This document shows positions 59,424-64,000 of a stretch of 64,000 nucleotides of DNA, piece by piece. The notes below the pieces were generated by a model, which had not been told where the DNA came from, made no database searches, and was given only the letters and a program-made list of their open reading frames with translations. The translations under genes were made by a program, and so were the position numbers. Origin of the DNA: CAZUDO01 sp964618895 (GTDB lineage: Bacteria > Desulfobacterota > Binatia > DP-6); assembly GCA_964618895.1 (NCBI GenBank), contig CAZUDO010000056.1, positions 158,320 to 222,319 of the forward strand, in the 5' to 3' direction. Position 1 is the stretch's first letter; every line of letters begins with the position of its first letter.

Positions 59424-60629
59424 TCAGTCGGAGAGCCATTCCGCCGCGGGCCGCTCCAGGAACGTCTCGACCGGGATCCCGTCTCCGCCGACGAGCAGCG
59501 TACGGGCTTTCGGGACGAGGGCCTGGAAGGCGGCCATGCCGGCCAGGGATTCGCGACGGCGGCCGCTCTTCACTTCGATGGCCACGACACGACGTCCCGC
59601 CGTGACGACGAAGTCGACCTCGCGATTCTTCTCGCGCCAGTACTGAACCTCACAGTTGCCGGCGCTCGCCAGATGGGCGCCGACCGCGGACTCGGTGAGC
59701 CGGCCCCAGAAGGCGGCGTCCTTCCTGGCTTCGGCAAGCGTGAGACCGCTCGGGGCCGTCATCAGCGCGGTGTTGAGCACCTGCAGCTTCGGGATCGAGC
59801 TACGCTGCCGCGTCGTCGAGCCGGAGTACTTCTGCAGTCCGGTCAGCATGCCGGCCCCTGCCAGAAGGTCGAGGTAATGCGCCAGTGTCGTGGTGTTGCC
59901 AGCGTCGTGGAGCTGCCCCAGCATCTTGGTGTACGAGAGGATCTGTCCCGAGTAGCGGCAGCCGAGTTCGAAGAGCTGGCGCAGGAGCGCGGGTTTGTCC
60001 ACGCGCGACAGTAGGAGCACGTCGCGTGCGATCGTGGTCTCGATCAACGCGTCCTTGATGTAGCGCGCCCAGCGCGTCGAGTCGCCGATCAGCGGCGCGG
60101 CGCCCGGATACCCGCCGAAGAACAGGTACTGTTCGAGCGTGAACCCGAACGCCTCGCGCATCTCTGCCAGGGACCAGTGCGGAATGGTCAAGAGTTCGAA
60201 GCGGCCGGCCAGGCTCTCCGGGAGTCCTCTCTGAATGAGGAGCGGTGCCGACCCCAGCAGGATCACGCGTAGCCGGAGCCGCGTGCGAGTGTCCGCGTCC
60301 CACAGGGCCTTCACCGTCTCGGACCAGGCGGGGACCTTCTGGATCTCGTCGAGGGCCAGGACTGCCCCCTCGCGCCCTGCCTCGCGGGCGGTGATGCGCG
60401 CGGCCTCCCACTGCTCGCCGATCCAGGTGCGATCGCGGAGCGTCGGTTCGTCGGCGGACGCGTAGCGTGCTGCCGCACCCCAGGAAGCCAGGACCTGCGT
60501 CACCAGCGTGGTCTTGCCCGCCTGACGCGGCCCGGCGACGACCTGCAGGAAGCGCCGCGGTTCCCCGAGCCTGCCGGCGAGAATGGCGGCCTGGTGGCGG
60601 GTGAATTCGGGGCGAGGCGTTTTGCTCAC
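59424..60629 (-). CDS. AAA ATPase with DUF4143 domain
   Basis: A 401-residue protein. Walker A reads VAGPRQAGKTTLVTQVL near residue 30, Walker B LALDEIQKVP, and the sensor region ILLGSAPLL. A winged-helix part and the C-terminal DUF4143 nuclease-like half follow (REKNREVDFVVTAGRRVVAI with the conserved ExD/K positions). The family is widespread and mostly uncharacterised. The GTG start at 60629 lies in the left arm of a 38-bp nested palindrome, a likely autoregulatory site. Confidence 0.92.
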   Translation of the reverse strand: MSKTPRPEFTRHQAAILAGRLGEPRRFLQVVAGPRQAGKTTLVTQVLASWGAAARYASADEPTLRDRTWIGEQWEAARITAREAGREGAVLALDEIQKVPAWSETVKALWDADTRTRLRLRVILLGSAPLLIQRGLPESLAGRFELLTIPHWSLAEMREAFGFTLEQYLFFGGYPGAAPLIGDSTRWARYIKDALIETTIARDVLLLSRVDKPALLRQLFELGCRYSGQILSYTKMLGQLHDAGNTTTLAHYLDLLAGAGMLTGLQKYSGSTTRQRSSIPKLQVLNTALMTAPSGLTLAEARKDAAFWGRLTESAVGAHLASAGNCEVQYWREKNREVDFVVTAGRRVVAIEVKSGRRRESLAGMAAFQALVPKARTLLVGGDGIPVETFLERPAAEWLSD

Positions 60630-60661
60630 GATGGTGAGTAATTTTACTCAGGACAGTGAGC
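60624..60661. promoter_or_regulatory. Nested palindrome over the DUF4143 ATPase start
   Basis: Core TGAGTAA-TT-TTACTCA (60635-60650) is perfect and A+T-rich in a G+C-rich setting. Outside it, GCTCAC (60624-60629) and GTGAGC (60656-60661) form a second perfect pair with equal 5-bp spacers. The left outer arm contains the GTG start codon (on the minus strand). Confidence 0.7.
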
Positions 60662-60684
60662 AACGGCAAGCTCGCGTCCGAGGG

Positions 60685-61119
60685 CTACCCCGCGAACTTC
60701 GGCAGCTCGGCGCGGTGGCGCGCCAGGAACGTCTCGTAAACGTGCGAGTCGGTGTAGTCGCGCAGCTCGCAGATCTGGTCACCGCGGAAGCGGAGCACGA
60801 CGCACGTGCGTTGGTCCATCACGTCGTCGGGCGCGCTCGTGAGCCAGCTACGCTCGCGCAGCTCGACGATGACGCGGTCGTCGGCGTCGTACCAGTCGCG
60901 GGCGAGGTTCTCGGAGCCCCAGGCGGCCGCGCCGAGCCCCTGCTCGCGGCGCTCCATCGAGCGCACGACCGCGTCGCGTCCGCGCCACTCGCCGCCGATC
61001 GGCGGGGCGCCGGCGCACCAGTACCCGACGTCGTCGGTCAGGTGGCGCGCGACCTCGTCCATCCGTCCGGCGAAGAGGGCCTTCTCGTATGCCTTGGCGA
61101 TCTGCATCCTGGTCGTCAT
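60685..61119 (-). CDS. SnoaL-like (NTF2-fold) protein
   Basis: A 144-residue cone-shaped NTF2/SnoaL-type protein. AYEKALFAGRMDEVARHLTD, GEWRGRDAVVRSMERREQG, VIVELRERSW and LRFRGDQICELRDYTD match the family. Members are either small isomerases/hydrolases or ligand-binding proteins; no catalytic pair can be fixed. A GGAGG site lies upstream of ATG 61119. It is divergent from the broken oxidoreductase. Confidence 0.85.
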   Translation of the reverse strand: MTTRMQIAKAYEKALFAGRMDEVARHLTDDVGYWCAGAPPIGGEWRGRDAVVRSMERREQGLGAAAWGSENLARDWYDADDRVIVELRERSWLTSAPDDVMDQRTCVVLRFRGDQICELRDYTDSHVYETFLARHRAELPKFAG

Positions 61120-61185
61120 CACGGTTGCCTCCGTACCATTGCGCTCGTGTGCCCGTCGAGACGGCCGCCCGCCCGGAGCGCCGCG

Positions 61186-61213
61186 TTGACGGTCGAAAAC
61201 CCGCGTGTTAGCG
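61186..61213 (+). promoter_or_regulatory. Promoter of the former 2-oxoacid oxidoreductase
   Basis: TTGACG (61186-61191), 16 bp, TTAGCG (61208-61213). The start codon (61245) is 31 bases further, so the transcript had a leader that includes the hairpin listed next. Confidence 0.42.
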
Positions 61214-61215
61214 CC

Positions 61216-61234
61216 TGCCTTGGATGCCAAGGCA
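61216..61234. promoter_or_regulatory. Perfect 8-bp hairpin in the leader
   Basis: TGCCTTGG, loop ATG, CCAAGGCA. It begins three bases after the predicted -10 element and ends 10 bases before the start codon. It could be a DNA operator or an RNA stem near the ribosome site. No T-run follows, so it is not a typical terminator. Confidence 0.5.
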
Positions 61235-61244
61235 GCCGGCCACG

Positions 61245-62054
61245 GTGACGATCGATGTCGAAACCTGCAAGGGCTGAGTGCTGTGCGTGGCGGTGTGTCC
61301 GCCGCGGGTGCTGGCGATGTCCGAGGACACCAACGCCATGGGCTACCACTGTCGACCAAGCACTCGCTCTGCCCGGGCTGCGGTGAGCCGCTGGCGCTGC
61401 GCACCATTCTGGAGATCATCGCCGAGCTGGATCTCCGCGAGCGCACCGTGTGCGTGTGCGGCATTGGCTGCTACACCGCGTTTCCCGCCATCATCGACGT
61501 CGACGTACTGCAGGCGCTGCACGGGCGGGCGCCGTCGGTGGCCACCGGTGCCAAGCGCGTGCTGCCCGACCGCTTCGTGTTCACACTCCAGGGCGACGGC
61601 GACATGGTGTCGGAGGGGCTGCAGGAGATCATCCACTGCGCCGCGCGTGGCGAGCGCTTCACCGCCGTGCTGCTCAACAACGGCGTCTTCGGCGAGACCG
61701 GCGGCCACATGACCGCGACGAGTGTGTTGGGCCAGCGCACCAAGACCACCATGGAGACCGGCCGGGTGGCCGAGCAGCACGGCTATCCGATCAAGATCGC
61801 CGACCTGATCGCGCAGGTGGATGGCGCCACGTATGTCGCGCGCGGCGCCATGCACACGCCCGCCGCCATCGCGTGGACGAAGCAGATACTGACCGACGCC
61901 TTCCAGGTGCAGCTCGCCGGGCGCGGCTTCGCTGGTCGAGATCCTCACCATGTGTCTCACGGACTGGTTCGTCGAGCCGGCGGAGACGCCGGAGTGGATC
62001 GAGCGCAACTTCGGCCCGACGTACCCGCTCAGGGTGTTGAAGCGGCCCGACTAG
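61245..62054 (+). pseudogene. Ruined 2-oxoacid:ferredoxin oxidoreductase (delta fragment joined to beta)
   Basis: From GTG 61245 the frame encodes TIDVETCKG, hits TGA at 61275-61277 where relatives have the second cluster Cys, and then reads VLCVAVCPPRVLAMSEDT, so this is the ferredoxin-like delta subunit. Near 61350 it jumps to the beta subunit (STKHSLCPGCGEPLALR, then GDGDMVSEGLQEI with the thiamine-diphosphate motif), with the delta end and the whole ~350-residue alpha subunit missing. At about 61931 a frameshift separates beta from its true end (LVEILTMCLTDWFVEPAETP, stop 62054). It cannot make an active enzyme. Confidence 0.85.
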
Positions 62055-62098
62055 CGTCCCCCGCGACCGTCGGGCATGGTGTTGGTGGGAGGCGGATG

Positions 62099-63514
62099 AT
62101 GCGTGAGCGGGCGCGGTGGATGGCGGCGGTGCTGGCACTGGTCGTGGGCGCAGGCGCGACGGCGCGCGCGTCGAACCACCAGATCGCCATCGAAGAAGTG
62201 CTTGGCAGCTGGCAGGGCGACGTGACCATCCAGTTCATCGAGCTCCGCCTGCTGGCACCCGGGCAGACCCAACTGTCAGTCGCCGGCCGCGGCACCACCG
62301 AGCTGGTGTTCGACGACGCCACCGGCGAAGCCAACTCGCGCCGCGTGTTCGTCTTCACCCACAACCTGGTGAACGGCCAGGCCGGAGCGCGCATCCTCGT
62401 CGGCACCCAGGCGCTGGCCGCGCTCACGACCGTGACGCCGGACTTCATCCTGCCCCCCGCGTTTCTCATCCCGGTCGCCGGCCGGGTGTGCTACCGCGTC
62501 AACCCGCCGCAGGACGGTGACACTGGCGTCATCGACTGCGTCGCCTACGGCCGCTTCACCGGCGACAACGGCCCGTTCGGCCGGCCGACGCCGCTCACGC
62601 CCGACAATCGCTCCATCGTGCGCGTCGACCAGAGCGGCCTCAACGTGGCCGACTGGGGGGCGACGCTGACGCCCACGCCGCAGAACAACGCCGGCAGGGG
62701 CTTCGAGTTCTTCAGCCTGTGCGGCAACGCCACCATCAACCAGGGCGAAGAGTGTGACGGGGTGGCGCTTGGCGGCAAGACCTGCGCCGATCTGGGCTTC
62801 GCCCGCGGGACGCTCGGCTGCCGGCAGTGTCACCTGGACCCCAGCCAGTGCTCGTTCTGCGGCAACGATGCCGTCAACGGCAGCGAGCAGTGCGACGGCG
62901 CGGACCTGGGCGGCCGGACCTGCGCACGGCTCGGCTTCACCGGCGGCGAGCTCGCGTGCACCGACCGCTGCCGGCTCTCGACCGCGACCTGCGATCCCAC
63001 CTACTTCGTGCCCGGCGGTGGGCCGCGCCCGCCGGAGTGTCTGGCCGCGTGGCAGATCACCAACGCGGCTGGGCGCCCGGGCAGCGACGGCAAGGCGCCG
63101 GTCCGCCAGCGCTGTAAAGACGGCGACACCGGGTGCGATGCGGACGGTATCCCCGGCGCGTGCAGGTTCACGGTCGCCGTGTGCTTCGATCGCGACGACG
63201 CTCGCCTGGCGAGCGGCACGCGTGCCTGCCGCCGCGACCCGATCGAGAGCTGGACGCTGCTCGCACCGGTGACGGGTGACGTGGCCACGGCGCTCGCCGG
63301 CGCGGTGGCGACGCTCGGGCCCTCGACCGTCAGCGGGGGCACGATCACGTTCGCGCCGCCGCTCACGGCCACCGAGCGCTGCACGGCGCCGGTCGCCGTC
63401 ACGGTGGCGACGCGCGGCCGGCGCCCGGGCATGCTGGCGCTCCGGGCGCGCACGGTGGCGGCGGGCGGGCGGCCGCGCGATGTCGATACGCTCAAGCTGG
63501 TGTGCCAGCCGTGA
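62099..63514 (+). CDS. Secreted Cys-rich protein (EECDG repeats)
   Basis: A 471-residue protein. A signal peptide (WMAAVLALVVGAGATARA) precedes a beta-rich domain starting HQIAIEEVLGSWQGDVTIQF, possibly lamin-tail-like. Two Cys modules follow (NQGEECDGVALGGKTCADLG and NGSEQCDGADLGGRTCARLG), then a final domain with RCKDGDTGCDADG and a terminal LKLVCQP. It is the fourth secreted Cys-repeat protein in the window, with its own C-terminal domain type. ATG 62099 has better spacing from the GGGAGG site than ATG 62096. Because beta upstream is frameshifted, one continuous frame runs from it into this gene; that is accidental. Confidence 0.82.
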   Translation: MRERARWMAAVLALVVGAGATARASNHQIAIEEVLGSWQGDVTIQFIELRLLAPGQTQLSVAGRGTTELVFDDATGEANSRRVFVFTHNLVNGQAGARILVGTQALAALTTVTPDFILPPAFLIPVAGRVCYRVNPPQDGDTGVIDCVAYGRFTGDNGPFGRPTPLTPDNRSIVRVDQSGLNVADWGATLTPTPQNNAGRGFEFFSLCGNATINQGEECDGVALGGKTCADLGFARGTLGCRQCHLDPSQCSFCGNDAVNGSEQCDGADLGGRTCARLGFTGGELACTDRCRLSTATCDPTYFVPGGGPRPPECLAAWQITNAAGRPGSDGKAPVRQRCKDGDTGCDADGIPGACRFTVAVCFDRDDARLASGTRACRRDPIESWTLLAPVTGDVATALAGAVATLGPSTVSGGTITFAPPLTATERCTAPVAVTVATRGRRPGMLALRARTVAAGGRPRDVDTLKLVCQP

Positions 63515-63543
63515 GTGGCGGACCGCCGCGTGTCAGCTCGATG

Positions 63544-63572
63544 TTCGACTTAGTCGACTCGGTGGACTAACC
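63544..63572 (+). promoter_or_regulatory. Promoter and operator of the Phd locus
   Basis: TTCGAC (63544-63549), 17 bp, CTAACC (63567-63572), then 7 bp to ATG 63580. An inverted repeat TTAGTC / GACTAA (63549-63571 region) overlaps the -10 and is a natural site for Phd autorepression. Confidence 0.5.
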
Positions 63573-63579
63573 AGGTCGT

Positions 63580-63801
63580 ATGGCGATCAAGGCCACCGTG
63601 CATCACGCCAAGACCCACTTCTCCGAGTTGCTCGAGCGGGCGCATGCCGGGGAAGAGGTGATCATCGCCAAGGCGGGAAAACCCTACGCGCGGCTGGTTC
63701 CCGTGGTCGAGGCGGTCGATCGGCAGGCGGGGGCGTTTCGTGGCCAGATCTCCGGCAATGTGCTCGGCCCTGTTGCCCCCGACGAGTCCCCGTGGGGGTG
63801 A
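63580..63801 (+). CDS. Phd-type antitoxin
   Basis: A 73-residue protein with the Phd/YefM fold: ATVHHAKTHFSELLERAHAG followed by EEVIIAKAGKPYARLVPV. The C-terminal tail would cover a PIN toxin. Its stop overlaps the GTG of the toxin remnant in GTGA. The toxin frame that follows is broken, so this antitoxin may be orphaned or the contig end is unreliable. Confidence 0.88.
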   Translation: MAIKATVHHAKTHFSELLERAHAGEEVIIAKAGKPYARLVPVVEAVDRQAGAFRGQISGNVLGPVAPDESPWG

Positions 63802-63941
63802 CAACCTACCTGTTCGACAGCTGTGCTGCTGTGGGAGATCGCCATCAGGTGACGCAAGGGACGTTTGAGCGGCGTCGACGAAAACCTGGCGCGCTACGAA
63901 AGAGCGGCACACGCGCTGGAGTTTCTCGGTCGTCGTCATCA
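63798..63941 (+). pseudogene. PIN toxin fragments at contig end
   Basis: GTG 63798 opens TTYLFDS, the first PIN strand with its Asp. After a few bases another frame reads LLWEIAIR, an internal stop, then RKGRLSGVDENLARYERAAH, matching a mid-PIN helix. About 60 residues between the blocks are missing. Either an internal deletion has occurred or the end of the contig is misassembled. No functional toxin is encoded here. Confidence 0.6.
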
Positions 63942-63942
63942 A

Positions 63943-64000
63943 CCCCCCCCCCCCCCCCCCCGTGGGGGTGGACGCCCCCCCCACCCCGCCACCCCCCCCC
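63943..64000. other. Poly-C low-complexity contig end
   Basis: An 18-base C run (63943-63960) is followed by CGTGGGGGTGGACG and further C runs to the last base. The string CCCCGTGGGGGTG also occurs at ~63788-63800. This looks like assembly or sequencing artefact, not genomic sequence. Confidence 0.75.

Noticed and set aside
61275..61277. In-frame TGA read as selenocysteine
   Set aside because: The surrounding operon is broken by a large deletion and a frameshift, so a nonsense mutation is the simpler reading; kept only as a question in the findings.
61205..63514. Single 769-codon frame joining an oxidoreductase beta-like part to a secreted Cys-rich protein
   Set aside because: The join arises because beta is frameshifted near 61931; the true beta end lies in another frame to 62054, and the secreted protein has its own ribosome site and signal peptide at 62099.

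Overview
The window is very G+C-rich, tightly packed bacterial chromosome. It has no rRNA, tRNA, phage block or CRISPR array that I can see. Secreted proteins built from Myxococcus-type cysteine-rich repeats, luciferase-like monooxygenases, CaiB/BaiF CoA-transferase, DUF35-thiolase pairs and cyclase-ATPase-TPR proteins point to an uncultured deltaproteobacterial-type lineage such as Candidatus Binatota/Binatia. That placement is inference from gene content. The last ~60 bases are almost pure C, so the window probably ends at a low-quality contig end.

Layout. 0-1.6 kb: 3' part of a secreted cysteine-rich repeat protein. 1.6-11.7 kb: a TetR regulator divergent from a compact catabolic cluster (luciferase-like oxidoreductase, aldehyde dehydrogenase, D-aminoacylase-type amidohydrolase, zinc alcohol dehydrogenase, second amidohydrolase, isochorismatase-like protein, SDR, acyl-CoA ligase). 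11.8-16.5 kb: a small unknown gene, a gene-poor stretch with a decayed reading frame, a secreted beta-helix protein, a membrane adenylate cyclase and an XRE regulator. 16.5-31 kb: housekeeping and lipid genes (DUF309, CaiB/BaiF, TPR, truncated haemoglobin, DUF488, DUF924, HCCA isomerase-like, cyclophilin, Lnt, a large cyclase-ATPase-TPR protein, cyclopropane synthase, desaturase, M48 protease). 31-43 kb: a toxin-antitoxin pair, phosphoglucomutase, P450/methyltransferase pair, a large secreted repeat protein, a thiolase-like/DUF35 plus thiolase pair and a GT39-like membrane protein. 43-64 kb: an accessory, decaying region with a pseudokinase, a molybdopterin oxidoreductase, a second luciferase-like enzyme, DUF485/ActP transport, a Tat-like phosphoesterase, a sterol-desaturase-type enzyme, five toxin-antitoxin loci, an IS256-family remnant, and broken genes (RidA stub, 2-oxoacid oxidoreductase fragments, shredded cyclase-ATPase).

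Regulation. Many isolated starts are preceded by the same arrangement: TTGAC-like, about 17 bp, C/GTAnnn, then only 6-9 bp to the start codon. That geometry predicts leaderless mRNAs and helped choose several starts (28689, 49440, 31567, 2235).

The observations I rate highest are this promoter arrangement, three proteins that have lost the catalytic residues of their families (isochorismatase-like, kinase-like, thiolase-like), the family of secreted cysteine-repeat proteins with shared C-terminal domains, and a ruined 2-oxoacid:ferredoxin oxidoreductase in which an in-frame TGA sits exactly at a cluster cysteine.
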